Below, one piece after another: positions 7,984-16,166 of a DNA stretch of 64,000 bases. The stretch is from assembly GCA_017509255.1 (NCBI GenBank), contig JAFWQA010000002.1, forward strand, positions 62,001 to 126,000, read 5' to 3'. Numbering within the stretch: the first letter of the stretch is position 1; each line of letters starts with the position of its first letter. Position numbers and translations under genes: made by a program. The notes under the pieces are model-generated. The model worked only from the letters and a program-made list of their open reading frames with translations. It was not told the origin of the DNA and made no database searches. Source of the DNA: Clostridia bacterium (GTDB taxonomy: Bacteria; Bacillota; Clostridia; Christensenellales; Aristaeellaceae).

Positions 7984-8012
7984 AAAAATACCGCCGGCTA
8001 TTTTACCGGCGG
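7984..8012 (-). terminator. Intrinsic terminator
   Basis: On the minus strand: stem CCGCCGG (8012-8006) and CCGGCGG (7997-7991), then a T-rich tract. It follows the stop of a possible coding remnant (see 8039-8095). Confidence 0.6.
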
Positions 8013-8038
8013 CATGGGACGCGGGAGCTTCAGGCAAA

Positions 8039-8095
8039 GTGATCGCGGATACGGTCCCTTTCGGCGCGCTCCTCCGGGAAACCCAAAAAGCGCCG
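8039..8095 (-). other. Possible C-terminal gene remnant
   Basis: On the minus strand this stretch reads RFLGFPEERAERDRIRDHFA then stop, a credible protein end. It sits between two terminators and has no start. It may be what is left of a deleted gene. Weak evidence: short, and chance reading is possible at this GC content. Confidence 0.25.
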
Positions 8096-8109
8096 CCCGG
8101 CGGCGGCGC
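8085..8109 (-). terminator. Intrinsic terminator of the AraC gene
   Basis: On the minus strand: GCGCCGCC (8109-8102), loop of 4, GGCGGCGC (8097-8090), TTTTT (8089-8085). It lies 15 bases past the stop of the AraC-family gene. Confidence 0.85.
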
Positions 8110-8123
8110 GAAGGAATGAAGCC

Positions 8124-8951
8124 TTATGCTTTTTTGAGCGGGACCCAGATATAGACCGGCATTTCGCCTTTTTCATCCTGCGGGAGATAGATCTCCAGCG
8201 AAGAATCGCCGCCCAGGGTATAGCCCTGCAGCGAGGGGAGCCACTCCGACCAGATCTGGGTGTTGACGGACTGCAGTGTTTTCAGCGTGCAGGGGAACTG
8301 CGCCCACAGGCTGCCGGGGATCAGCTTTGTTTCACAGCCTTCCGGCACGTCCTTCCAGGGCAGATAGATATCCGCGATCCAGTAGTCAAAATCCTTTCCG
8401 CCGGCATCCACGCAGACGCCGAACATGCCCATGACCGGCCGGTCCTCGCCCTGCGCGAGCCATTCATCCCAGAACTTCGGGATCTCCTGATAGCTTGTGT
8501 CCGAGTTGAAGGGCCTTTTGACCCCGACGATCGTAAAAGGCGCTTTTTCGACAATAGAGTAATCCAGCATACTGCCACCCTCCAATGAGATTTTGATATG
8601 CAGCGGCGCAAAGGAACGAAGCGCCGCGCCTGGCTCGCGGGCATCGGACGGGGAGATGCCGTGAAAGCGCTGAAACGCGCGGGCAAAGCTGTCCGGGGAG
8701 TCGTAGCCGTACTTCAGCGCGATCCCGATGATCTTTTCCTCTGTGCGGGCAAGATCCTGCGCCGCGAGGGACATCCGGCGGGAGCGGATGTATTCGCCGA
8801 CGGTCATGCCGCACAGGGCGCCGAAGATCCGCTGATAGTAGAACGGGGACAGGCCGGCCACGGCGGCGATGCCGTCGATCTGCAGATCCTCCGTCAGGTT
8901 GGCTTCGATATAATCCATGGATGCCCTGATCCCGTCGATCCATCCTTGCAT
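8124..8951 (-). CDS. AraC-family regulator with GyrI-like effector-binding domain
   Basis: A 275-residue protein. Residues 1-110 hold two helix-turn-helix motifs of the AraC type (QIDGIAAVAGLSPFYYQRIF; IGIALKYGYDSPDSFARAFQ). Residues 128-275 form an AraC effector-binding/GyrI-like domain (SIVEKAPFTIVGVKRPF to the end), which usually binds small cationic or aromatic ligands. This is the Rob/SoxS-like order seen in multidrug-response regulators. AAAGGAG lies 9 bases upstream of the ATG; longer in-frame readings to 9413 cross a terminator and are rejected. The neighbouring ABC module could be a target, but the sequence does not show this. Confidence 0.93.
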   Translation of the reverse strand: MQGWIDGIRASMDYIEANLTEDLQIDGIAAVAGLSPFYYQRIFGALCGMTVGEYIRSRRMSLAAQDLARTEEKIIGIALKYGYDSPDSFARAFQRFHGISPSDAREPGAALRSFAPLHIKISLEGGSMLDYSIVEKAPFTIVGVKRPFNSDTSYQEIPKFWDEWLAQGEDRPVMGMFGVCVDAGGKDFDYWIADIYLPWKDVPEGCETKLIPGSLWAQFPCTLKTLQSVNTQIWSEWLPSLQGYTLGGDSSLEIYLPQDEKGEMPVYIWVPLKKA

Positions 8952-9085
8952 GGGCTTTGCTCCTTTCGCTTGCTGCGGGTGTATCATAGCAGGGAACGGC
9001 AGACGCTTCCCGACTTTTTGTGCGCTCTTTTTCCTGGCAGAATGCCGACTGCATTGTATCACAGGTGACGCGGGAAGAAAAGAAA

Positions 9086-9109
9086 GCTCCCGGAAGCTGT
9101 TCCGGGAGC
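9086..9109 (-). terminator. Intrinsic terminator of the ABC operon
   Basis: 10-base perfect stem GCTCCCGGAA (9086-9095) and TTCCGGGAGC (9100-9109), loop of 4. On the minus strand it is followed by TTTCTTTTCTT. Confidence 0.85.
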
Positions 9110-9124
9110 GGGAAAAGCGGCGGT

Positions 9125-9895
9125 TTACAGCTGCCTTTTGGAAAAGACGGGGAAGCTGAACGCCAGGGCAAGGATGCCCAGGGCGAGGGTGATGAGGGCC
9201 GCCGGGAGGAATTCCCGCGGGGCGGCAAAGCCGCTGACGAGGGAATAGCCGTCCGTCAGGAAGGAAGGCAGATAAGCCTTCAGCTTCGGCAGCATACCGA
9301 GCATGACGGAGACAAGGACACAGACGCCAGTGCCGGCGAGGACGGCCGTGCCGTTCTTCGCCACGGCGGAAAAGAAAACGGTCAGGGCGGTCACCCACAG
9401 GCCGAAGAGCCACCAGCAGACCGCGGAGAGCAGCAGGTGCCGCGCAACGGCATTATCCCAGTAAATCGCGGAATAAGCATATGTGATGCCGAAGCAAAGC
9501 CAATAGCACAGCGTCCATAGCGCACAGAGCATGACGGCTTTGGACAGGAGTACTGTGCGGCGGTCCAGTCCCTTCGTGAGGGACAGGATCAGCGTGCCGG
9601 ACTGATATTCCCCGGTGAAAATGCCGCTTTCCAGCAGGATAAAGGCGATCAGCCCCAGCGGGATGTTCTTGAAAAACTGCATCCAGGAATCCAGCGCGGT
9701 GATGTTCACCGCGTGCACGGTGATGCCGCTCCCGGCCAGGGAATCGGCCATCGTCTCCAGCAGCCACGGGGTTATTTTGGCCGTGGCGGGGCTCAGGATG
9801 CCGAGAAAAACAAAGATCAGCAGCAGGATCAGCAGGCGGCCGGAGCGCAGCAGCTCCAGGCCTTCTTTTCTGATACAGGCAAGGAAGGCTCTCAT
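9125..9895 (-). CDS. ABC-2 type transporter permease (YxlG-like)
   Basis: A 256-residue permease with six TM helices. The N-terminus RAFLACIRKEGLELLRSG precedes TM1, the typical ABC-2 amphipathic elbow. A large extracytoplasmic loop (residues 35-75) separates TM1 and TM2, followed by TGEYQSGTLILSLTKGLDR, the usual coupling segment. It overlaps the ATPase gene by 4 bases (ATGA). Together with that ATPase it should form an exporter, for example of peptides or for cell-envelope stress resistance. The gene order matches YxlE-YxlF-YxlG of Bacillus. Confidence 0.9.
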   Translation of the reverse strand: MRAFLACIRKEGLELLRSGRLLILLLIFVFLGILSPATAKITPWLLETMADSLAGSGITVHAVNITALDSWMQFFKNIPLGLIAFILLESGIFTGEYQSGTLILSLTKGLDRRTVLLSKAVMLCALWTLCYWLCFGITYAYSAIYWDNAVARHLLLSAVCWWLFGLWVTALTVFFSAVAKNGTAVLAGTGVCVLVSVMLGMLPKLKAYLPSFLTDGYSLVSGFAAPREFLPAALITLALGILALAFSFPVFSKRQL

Positions 9896-10791
9896 TTCCC
9901 GACCACCTCCATGAACAGCGTTTCCAGCGTCGGTTCCGTCCGCTCCATTTTCAGCAGCGGGATCCGGCGTTCCGTTACAAAGCCCAGCACCTCAAACACC
10001 GCCTGTTCCTTTCCGCGCAGGCGCAGGAGGTTTTCTCCGGCCGGCTCCAGGGCGGGAAAGGCCTGCAGCAGCCGGGGCAGATCCGCTTCGTTTTCCACCT
10101 CCAGCAGGTATTCATCCCGGCGGTACCGCGCGCGGATGTCCTCCAGGGGGCCCTGCAGCTCCGCTTTGCCGTTTTCCAGAAAGGCGACGTCGGTGCAGAT
10201 GCGCTCCACGTCCGCCAGGATATGGGTGGAGAAGATCACGGTGGTCTCCCCGCGCGCGGCCTTCAGGATCTCCAGCAGCTCCCTGCGGCCGACCGGGTCC
10301 AGAGCTGAGGTAGGCTCGTCGCAGATGAGCAGCTTCGGCCGGTTCAGCAGGGCCTGGGCTATGCCGAGGCGCTGCTTCATGCCGCGGGAAAAGCCGCGGA
10401 TGCGGTGCTTTTCGCCCTCCAGGCCGACCAGCTTCAGCAGTTCGTCGCCGCGGGCGCGGATATCGCTCCGGCTCATGCCGGTGATCTCGCCGCAGAAGGC
10501 AAGGTATTCCGGCGCGTTCATACAGGGATAGAACTCCGGCACGTCCGGCAGATAGCCAATATGCCGGTTGGTTCCCGTCTGGCCGTAGGAAACCTTTTCC
10601 CCGGCAACGGCGATCTCCCCGGCGTCCGCCTTCAGCAGGCCGAGCACCGTTTTCATCGTTGTTGTCTTTCCGGCGCCGTTCCGGCCGATCAGGCCGAAAA
10701 TGCTGTGCTCCGGAACGGACAGTTCCAGCCCCCTTAGCACTTCCTTATCCCCAAAGCGCTTTTTCAGGCCGGTGATCCTCAGCATATCCAT
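9892..10791 (-). CDS. ABC transporter ATP-binding protein (YxlF-like)
   Basis: A 299-residue ATPase. Walker A is GRNGAGKTTT (about residues 39-48), the signature is FSRGMKQRLGIA, a variant of LSGGQ common in ABC-2 exporters, and Walker B is LLICDEPTSALDP. The C-terminal 80 residues form a DUF4162-like regulatory tail. The ATG overlaps the stop of the PLDc_N gene by one base (TGATG) and its own stop overlaps the permease ATG, so all three are coupled. A second Met two codons later is possible. Confidence 0.93.
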   Translation of the reverse strand: MDMLRITGLKKRFGDKEVLRGLELSVPEHSIFGLIGRNGAGKTTTMKTVLGLLKADAGEIAVAGEKVSYGQTGTNRHIGYLPDVPEFYPCMNAPEYLAFCGEITGMSRSDIRARGDELLKLVGLEGEKHRIRGFSRGMKQRLGIAQALLNRPKLLICDEPTSALDPVGRRELLEILKAARGETTVIFSTHILADVERICTDVAFLENGKAELQGPLEDIRARYRRDEYLLEVENEADLPRLLQAFPALEPAGENLLRLRGKEQAVFEVLGFVTERRIPLLKMERTEPTLETLFMEVVGK

Positions 10792-10994
10792 CAGCTGTCC
10801 TCCCGGCCGAACACCAGGTACAGGATCGGCCCGACAAAGCCCATGAGCACGATCGAGATCACGGTCCACATCAGGCGGGTGCCGCGCTTATAGGTGTTAT
10901 GCGTCAGAATATGATGCAGCACATAGGCCAGCAGGCTCAGCTGCAGAATGACCAGCGGGATCAGGAAGGGGAGGTATTCCGTCAGATTTTCCAT
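10791..10994 (-). CDS. Small PLDc_N-type membrane protein (YxlE-like)
   Basis: A 67-residue protein with two TM helices joined by THNTYKRGTRLMWT and ending GPILYLVFGRED. This is the phospholipase-D N-terminal (PLDNc) signature, found in YxlE and similar small proteins. YxlE acts as a negative regulator of SigY in Bacillus, but no sigma factor gene is present here. First gene of the ABC operon. AAAGGAG lies 8 bases upstream of the ATG. Confidence 0.88.
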   Translation of the reverse strand: MENLTEYLPFLIPLVILQLSLLAYVLHHILTHNTYKRGTRLMWTVISIVLMGFVGPILYLVFGREDS

Positions 10995-11047
10995 GGTAAA
11001 AGCTCCTTTCGATTTTGCTGCCCGTCAGCCGGGCGATGCTCCGGAGG

Positions 11048-11130
11048 GTTTCCGTTTTCCGCTCTCCGTGAGCCTTTTTTACCGCATGACGCAGCGTCAC
11101 GAGCAATACCTGACGCAGGGGGATTTTTTG
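11048..11130 (-). promoter_or_regulatory. Possible operator region of the YxlEFG-like operon
   Basis: The leader contains a palindrome TGACGCAGCGTCA around 11089-11101 and a second CTGACGCAGG copy about 20 bases away, giving repeated TGACGCAG half sites. They lie upstream of the small membrane protein gene and could bind a repressor. No clear -35/-10 pair was identified. Confidence 0.35.
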
Positions 11131-11185
11131 AAAAAACAAGAAATCAGGCATGACCGGCGCGTTTCGCCCGGGGAAAAAGCAAGGC

Positions 11186-11213
11186 AAAAAAAAGAAGCCG
11201 CAGAGGCGGCTTC
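11186..11213 (-). terminator. Intrinsic terminator
   Basis: On the minus strand: GAAGCCGC, loop of 4, GCGGCTTC, then eight T (11193-11186). It ends the alpha/beta hydrolase gene. Confidence 0.9.
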
Positions 11214-11251
11214 CGGGAGGAACTGAACGGGAGAAAGGGCAGGTCCAGGCT

Positions 11252-12202
11252 TTAGCCCAGGAAGGCGAAGACCTGAGACCAGAAGTCCGGATCCTGGGCG
11301 GTGATGCGGTGCCAGTCCGTATCGGCGAAATAAGCCTTTTTCTGCTCCGGGGTGGCGTATTGCTTTTTATTGCGCTCAAAAGCGCCGAAAACGCTGCGCA
11401 TGTAGTCGACCGCGTCCCGGGTGTAGTTAGGATTGTGGCCCCGCCCGGAGCAGATCAGGTAGGACTGGTCGGGGAAGAGCTCCTTCAGGCGGCCGATGTT
11501 CCGGGGAAAGGAGACCATTGCGTCATCCTCAGACTGGGCCAGGAAGTATTCTGCCGTGCCCCTGCGGACGGCATCGGTCATGTCCGCGGCGCAGTATTCC
11601 GGCGCGTGGGCGCGCTCGAAGGCCTTGATCCGGCTCACGATCAATCCGCGCAGCGGGATCTTCATGCTGTCCAGCTGACCGGAGAGGATGCTCTCCACGG
11701 ACAGGAAGCCGGAGATGACCACGATTTTTCTGATATCCTCATGGTACAGGGAGATGTTCCCGGCGGCAAACCCGCCCCAGGAATGCCCGATCACGTACAC
11801 ATGCGCATACTTCTGAAAAATGCCTTCTGCCTTCAGGTACCGGATGGCGTGATCCAGGTCTGCCAGGGAGCGGCTCAGGCAGCCGATATCCTTTCCGTCG
11901 GAGGAGAAGCAGCCGGTGTTGTCGTAGGCGAGGACCGGATAGCCGGCGCGGCAGATGGCGGCGATCTCACTGGTGTAGGAGAGGTGGCCGCCTCCGATGC
12001 CGTGGCAGAAGACGATCAGGGCGTCCTGCCGGCAGTCCGGATAGCTGTAAAAGAAGCCACGCAGGGTGTTGCCGTCAGAGTCAAAGGATACCGGATCGGC
12101 CTTCAGGCCGGGGAAATCCTCCGCGGTCAGGTATTTCAGCCAGCCTTCGTCATCGTAGCGGTGAACATACAGCCTGCGGTAGAGCAGCGAAACCAGTCCC
12201 AT
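11252..12202 (-). CDS. Alpha/beta hydrolase
   Basis: A 316-residue hydrolase. The oxyanion region is VFCHGIGGG, the nucleophile elbow is GHSWGG (Ser near residue 150), and the catalytic His fits SGRGHNPNY near residue 278. The fold suggests a cytoplasmic esterase or peptidase-like hydrolase; the substrate is unknown. The start at 12202 is chosen for AGAAGGAGG six bases upstream. A GTG at 12292 in the same frame falls next to the -10 box and is unlikely. Transcribed divergently from the GH2 gene. Confidence 0.88.
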   Translation of the reverse strand: MGLVSLLYRRLYVHRYDDEGWLKYLTAEDFPGLKADPVSFDSDGNTLRGFFYSYPDCRQDALIVFCHGIGGGHLSYTSEIAAICRAGYPVLAYDNTGCFSSDGKDIGCLSRSLADLDHAIRYLKAEGIFQKYAHVYVIGHSWGGFAAGNISLYHEDIRKIVVISGFLSVESILSGQLDSMKIPLRGLIVSRIKAFERAHAPEYCAADMTDAVRRGTAEYFLAQSEDDAMVSFPRNIGRLKELFPDQSYLICSGRGHNPNYTRDAVDYMRSVFGAFERNKKQYATPEQKKAYFADTDWHRITAQDPDFWSQVFAFLG

Positions 12203-12292
12203 AAGCGCCTCCTTCTGTCTGACGGTCAGTCTCCGTATTTCTTCACCCGGGCGGATCCTTCCGGGCAAACACTTTTTCCTCAATTGAGACAC

Positions 12293-12321
12293 ATTATATC
12301 AACACGTTTTCGTTTGCGCAA
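12293..12321 (-). promoter_or_regulatory. Promoter of the alpha/beta hydrolase gene
   Basis: On the minus strand: TTGCGC (12321-12316), 17 bases, TATAAT (12298-12293). It implies a leader of about 85 bases. Confidence 0.7.
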
Positions 12322-12386
12322 TCGGGGATGAAAAAGTCTTTTTTGCAGGATCCTTTTTTTCGGTTACAAAGAGACGGAGAACGGCA

Positions 12387-12463
12387 GTGACAGACGGAGA
12401 GGTTCCTGTTATAATGCAGGAAAAGGGACAAAAAATATGTTTTGACGGCTGAAGCGTCAGCCG
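12387..12463 (+). promoter_or_regulatory. Promoter and leader hairpin of the GH2 gene
   Basis: GTGACA (12387-12392), 17 bases, TATAAT (12410-12415). About 30 bases further the leader folds into a hairpin GACGGCTGA, AGCG, TCAGCCGTG just before the AAAGGAAG ribosome site. The hairpin may affect translation. Confidence 0.7.
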
Positions 12464-12479
12464 TGAAAGGAAGACCGGC

Positions 12480-14996
12480 ATGCGTGAGATCAATCTGGAC
12501 CGGGGCTGGCATTTTCAGGCGGGACAGCCGGATTCGGGAAAGCTGCAGAGAGGGATCTGGGGGGACAGAATTGTGGATCTGCCCCATGATTTCATGATCG
12601 GATACGATACCTCGCCGGATGCTCCGGCCGGGGCGGCAAGCGGTTACTATCCGGGCGGGCTCGGCGTATACACCAAAGCGGTGGAGATCCCGGCCGAATG
12701 GGAGGGGGAGCGCGTCCTTCTCCGTTTTGACGGCGCCATGATGAACGCCACGCTGGAGGTGAACGGCAGCAAGGTGCTGCTGCAGCACTACGGCTACGCC
12801 CCGTTTGAGGCGGACATCACCTCCTTTGTGTACTTTGGGGAGGAGAACCGCGTCACGGTCGCGCTCAACGCCGGCATTCAGCCGAGCTCCCGCTGGTATT
12901 CCGGCGCGGGGCTCTTCCGCAGCGTGACGTTGGTGCACGCCCCGGCGGTGCGCGCTGCCTTCGGCGGGCTGTACGCTTATACGGAGGAAATTGAATACGG
13001 CGGGGACGGCAAAGCCGAAGCGGCGCTTATCCGCCTGCAGGCGGAGATCCGCAATGATACGGCGGAGGATCAGCTGGCGGAGGTCACCTTCTCCCTGAAA
13101 AAAGACGGGTACGGCGAAGAGCTGCTGTCCCGGAGGACGACGGTGCAGGTCCCGCCCATGAGCAGCGCGGAGGCGTATCAGCGGATGACGGTGTACGCGC
13201 CGGCGCTCTGGTCCGCGGAGGAGCCCGCGCTGTACCGGGTGTGTGTTTCCGTCCGGAACACGGGCACCTTCCGCACCCGTCCGGTGCCGGCCGAAAAGGA
13301 AACGGAGGACCGGGATTCCGTGCTCTTCGGCATTCGCACGGTGCGGGCGGACGCGCGGCACGGCCTGAGGATCAACGGGAAGAGCGTAAAGCTGCGCGGC
13401 GGCTGCATACATCACGACAACGGCATGCTGGGCGCGGTCAGCCTGTACGACGCGGAATACCGGAAGCTGAGCAAAATGAAAGCGGCCGGCTACAATGCTG
13501 TCCGCACGACCCATAACCCGCCCTCCGCGGCGCTGATCGAGGCATGCGACCGGCTGGGCATGTATGTTTATGATGAGGCGTTTGACGCATGGTCGACCGG
13601 GAAGCAGGCGGGCGATTACAACCAGTATTTCGATACCGACTGGGAAAAGGATCTGACCGCATTCGTGAAACGGGACCGGAGCCATCCGAGCGTGATCCTC
13701 TGGTCCACCGGCAACGAGATCCCGGAGCGCGGCGGCCTGGCCAACGGCTATGTGCTCGCGGCGAAGCTGGCGGAAACGGTGCGCAGGCTGGACAGCAGCC
13801 GCCCGGTCTCCAACGCGGTGTGCTCCCTCTGGAACGGTCTGGATGACCGCCTGATGGCGGAATCGCTGGCGGGGCATACGGAGGGCATGACCGGAAGCAT
13901 CCAGAACGCCGACCTCAAGGGCAGCGAGGATCCGCAGTGGGAGGCGCTGACCGAGGGCTTTGTGAACGCGCTGGACGTGGTCGGGTACAACTATATGGAG
14001 CGGAAATACGAAATGGATCACGCGATCTGGCCGGACCGGGTGATCCTCGGCTCCGAAAACTTCCCGAAGGAGATCGGCCTGCACTGGCCGATGATCGAAA
14101 AAACGCCGTACGTGATCGGGGATTTCACCTGGACGGCCTGGGACTATCTGGGTGAGGCGGGGATCGGCAAGGGCCTTTTCCTGGAGAAGGACGACCCGCT
14201 GCTCGAAAAGGGTCCCTGGGAGCTGCTGGGCATGGGCTCGAAGTACCCCTGGCGCACGGCGGACGACGCGGACTTCGATATCACGGGCCGGCTGCTGCCG
14301 CAGGGCGTTTACCGCGGTATCGTCTGGGGAAGCGGGAAGACAGCCGTTTTCTCGTATGACCCGGCGGTATACGGGAAGAAGGAACTGCTGAGCGCCTGGG
14401 GCTTCCCGGGCGTGCGGGAAAGCTGGACCTGGGCCGGGCAGGAGGGGAAGCCGGTCACCCTGGCGGTGTTCAGCGCCGCGCAGGAGGTGGAGCTTTTCGT
14501 GAACGGCAGAAGCATCGGCGTGCAGACGGCGGGGGAAAACCAACTGGATCAGATGCCGATGACCTTCCTGTTCGATACGGTGTATGAACCGGGAACGGTG
14601 GAGGCGGTCAGCCGGACGGACGGGCGGGAGGTCTCCCGCAGCTGCCTGAGGACGGCCGGAGAAGCGGCGGCGCTGGCGCTTGTGCCGGAAACGGAAAAGC
14701 TGAAGGCGGACATCCACAGCCTGGCATACGTCCGCGCAGAGATCCGGGACCGGGAAGGGAACCCCGTTCCGGATGCCGCGGAGAAGCTGACGGCCTCCGT
14801 GGAGGGGGACGGGACGCTGGCCGGCTTCGGCTCCGGCGATCCGCAGGCCAGAGAGAACTACACCGGCGGAAGCTTTACCACCTTCCGCGGTCAGGCGGCG
14901 GCGGTGCTCCGCTCCGCGGGCCGGCCGGGCAGCATAACGCTGACCGTGACCTCGGAGAAGTACGGCAAGGCGGTTCTGACGCTGCCGGCGGGATAA
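12480..14996 (+). CDS. Glycoside hydrolase family 2 (beta-galactosidase-like) with DUF4982-like domain
   Basis: An 838-residue enzyme without signal peptide, so cytoplasmic. Residues 1-155 are the sugar-binding jelly roll (ASGYYPGGLGVYTK; SSRWYSGAGLFRSVTL), then an Ig-like domain to about 285, then the TIM barrel. The acid/base is E413 in WSTGNEIPE and the nucleophile is E526 in LGSEN. Residues 620-740 resemble DUF4982 (ESWTWAGQEGKPV), and a C-terminal Ig-like domain (ADIHSLAYVRAEIRDREG) follows. It hydrolyses a beta-galactoside or related glycoside brought in by an importer not seen here. Own promoter at 12387. AAAGGAAG precedes the ATG. Confidence 0.95.
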   Translation: MREINLDRGWHFQAGQPDSGKLQRGIWGDRIVDLPHDFMIGYDTSPDAPAGAASGYYPGGLGVYTKAVEIPAEWEGERVLLRFDGAMMNATLEVNGSKVLLQHYGYAPFEADITSFVYFGEENRVTVALNAGIQPSSRWYSGAGLFRSVTLVHAPAVRAAFGGLYAYTEEIEYGGDGKAEAALIRLQAEIRNDTAEDQLAEVTFSLKKDGYGEELLSRRTTVQVPPMSSAEAYQRMTVYAPALWSAEEPALYRVCVSVRNTGTFRTRPVPAEKETEDRDSVLFGIRTVRADARHGLRINGKSVKLRGGCIHHDNGMLGAVSLYDAEYRKLSKMKAAGYNAVRTTHNPPSAALIEACDRLGMYVYDEAFDAWSTGKQAGDYNQYFDTDWEKDLTAFVKRDRSHPSVILWSTGNEIPERGGLANGYVLAAKLAETVRRLDSSRPVSNAVCSLWNGLDDRLMAESLAGHTEGMTGSIQNADLKGSEDPQWEALTEGFVNALDVVGYNYMERKYEMDHAIWPDRVILGSENFPKEIGLHWPMIEKTPYVIGDFTWTAWDYLGEAGIGKGLFLEKDDPLLEKGPWELLGMGSKYPWRTADDADFDITGRLLPQGVYRGIVWGSGKTAVFSYDPAVYGKKELLSAWGFPGVRESWTWAGQEGKPVTLAVFSAAQEVELFVNGRSIGVQTAGENQLDQMPMTFLFDTVYEPGTVEAVSRTDGREVSRSCLRTAGEAAALALVPETEKLKADIHSLAYVRAEIRDREGNPVPDAAEKLTASVEGDGTLAGFGSGDPQARENYTGGSFTTFRGQAAAVLRSAGRPGSITLTVTSEKYGKAVLTLPAG

Positions 14997-14999
14997 AAC

Positions 15000-15020
15000 G
15001 CCCGCGGAATTGTGCGGGCG
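15000..15020 (+). terminator. Weak terminator after the GH2 gene
   Basis: CGCCCGC (15000-15006), loop of 7, GCGGGCG (15014-15020). There is no real T run, so it may only slow transcription. Confidence 0.45.
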
Positions 15021-15038
15021 GGCGTTCTGTGATAGAAT
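15010..15038 (+). promoter_or_regulatory. Promoter of the small secreted protein gene
   Basis: TTGTGC (15010-15015), 17 bases, TAGAAT (15033-15038). Confidence 0.6.
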
Positions 15039-15095
15039 GGCCCTGACGTCAGAGAGGCTTTCCGGCCGGACCGGAAGGCGCAGGAGGATCAAAAG

Positions 15096-15503
15096 ATGAA
15101 AATCACGCTGGCGCTTATTCTCGTTTGCCTGCTTCTTTTTCCGCTTCTGCAGAAAGCCTCCGAACAGAGCCGGGATCCCGGCGATCCGGTGGGCGCCGGG
15201 ACGACGCCAGCCCCGGGTACGGAATGGAATATCGGAGGGAAGATCACGGCCGCGGGTTATACGGTGCGGGTCATCGATCAGAACGGCGACCCGGTCCCGG
15301 GCGCGATGGTAAACGTATGCTCGGATACCGTCTGCGATCCCCGCATGACGGATGAGGAAGGCTGTCTCTTTTACGAAAGCGAACCCTTCAACTATCACCT
15401 GCAGCTGCTGAAGGCGCCGGAGGGCTACAGCTTTGACCGGACGCAGGAATACCACACCGGCACAGAATACGGGGAAACCGTTATTACTGTTACGAAGAAC
15501 TGA
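15096..15503 (+). CDS. Small secreted protein with prealbumin-like (SpaA/CarboxypepD_reg-like) domain
   Basis: A 135-residue protein. Residues 1-20 form a hydrophobic signal or anchor (ITLALILVCLLLFPLL). Residues 50-130 have the transthyretin-like beta pattern: YTVRVIDQNGDPVPGAMVNVC, then TDEEGCLFYES and HLQLLKAPEGYSF. The DQNGDPVPGA...TDEEG spacing is that of Cna-B/carboxypeptidase regulatory-like domains. Two Cys (CSDTVC) could form a disulfide. It is probably an exposed binding or structural protein. AGGAGG lies 8 bases upstream of the ATG. No LPxTG motif. Confidence 0.7.
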   Translation: MKITLALILVCLLLFPLLQKASEQSRDPGDPVGAGTTPAPGTEWNIGGKITAAGYTVRVIDQNGDPVPGAMVNVCSDTVCDPRMTDEEGCLFYESEPFNYHLQLLKAPEGYSFDRTQEYHTGTEYGETVITVTKN

Positions 15504-15562
15504 TTTTTCCCAAAGGCATCCAGTGAAGCATTGCACAGACTGACATCCCGCGGAGGATAAAA

Positions 15563-16102
15563 ATGGACGGGAACCGGAAAACGACGGGGAATACCAAGCT
15601 GGAAATCGCAAGGACCTGCCTGAAGCTGCTGGAAAGCATGCCGGCCGACAAGATCACGGTCCGGAGCATCACGTCCGCGTGCCATGTTTCCCGGCAGACC
15701 TTTTATTATCACTTTCAGGATATCTACGAGGTTTTTGAATTTATCCTGGAGTATCGGTTCCGGGAGGTGGAGAAGAAATGCATCAGCATGGATCATCCGC
15801 GGGACGCGGTGCGTTGCATGCTGCAGACGGGCCTGGAAAACAGGGTGATGGTGAATCAGATCAACTCCATGCAGAACGGGCAGAGGGTCTGGCTCGCCAC
15901 CGTAACGGCCATAGCGAGGATGCTGCGGAACATTATAGAGGCGAAGCAGCCTGACCTTCTGAAAAAGCAGGGGGAGGATGCCGACCTGATCTTTGAGTTC
16001 TTTGCCGGCGGGATATACGGCTATATGAGCAGAAAGCTTGCCACCGGGGAGTATGACGTGGACCGGCTGACGGGACAGCTGTGCCGGATCATGTTTGAAT
16101 AA
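15563..16102 (+). CDS. TetR/AcrR-family transcriptional regulator
   Basis: A 179-residue regulator. The helix-turn-helix is ITVRSITSACHVSRQTFYYHF (about residues 31-51) after the helix KLEIARTCLKLLESM, as in DhaS-like TetR proteins. The C-terminal ligand domain ends YMSRKLATGEYDVDRLTGQL. It follows the small secreted protein with a 59-base gap and an own AGGAT ribosome site. The target is unknown. A strong bidirectional terminator follows. Confidence 0.9.
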   Translation: MDGNRKTTGNTKLEIARTCLKLLESMPADKITVRSITSACHVSRQTFYYHFQDIYEVFEFILEYRFREVEKKCISMDHPRDAVRCMLQTGLENRVMVNQINSMQNGQRVWLATVTAIARMLRNIIEAKQPDLLKKQGEDADLIFEFFAGGIYGYMSRKLATGEYDVDRLTGQLCRIMFE

Positions 16103-16111
16103 AAAAGCAGG

Positions 16112-16157
16112 AAAAAAAGCAGAAGCGGTTCACAGCCGAACCGCTTCTGCTTTTTTT
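16112..16157. terminator. Strong bidirectional terminator
   Basis: 20-base perfect stem from seven A plus GCAGAAGCGGTTC (16112-16131), loop of 6, GAACCGCTTCTGC plus seven T (16138-16157). It separates the TetR gene from the convergent glycosidase gene. Confidence 0.95.
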
Positions 16158-16166
16158 GTTTCCGGG

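Noticed and set aside
12294-15611. Long minus-strand open frame (1105 codons) opposite the GH2 gene
   Set aside because: It has no known domain, is Arg/Pro/His-rich and mirrors the GH2 gene, which has complete catalytic residues. GC-rich antisense shadow.
16112-16157. Hairpin considered as a repeat element or attenuator
   Set aside because: Perfect stem flanked by A and T runs between convergent genes is simply a bidirectional terminator.
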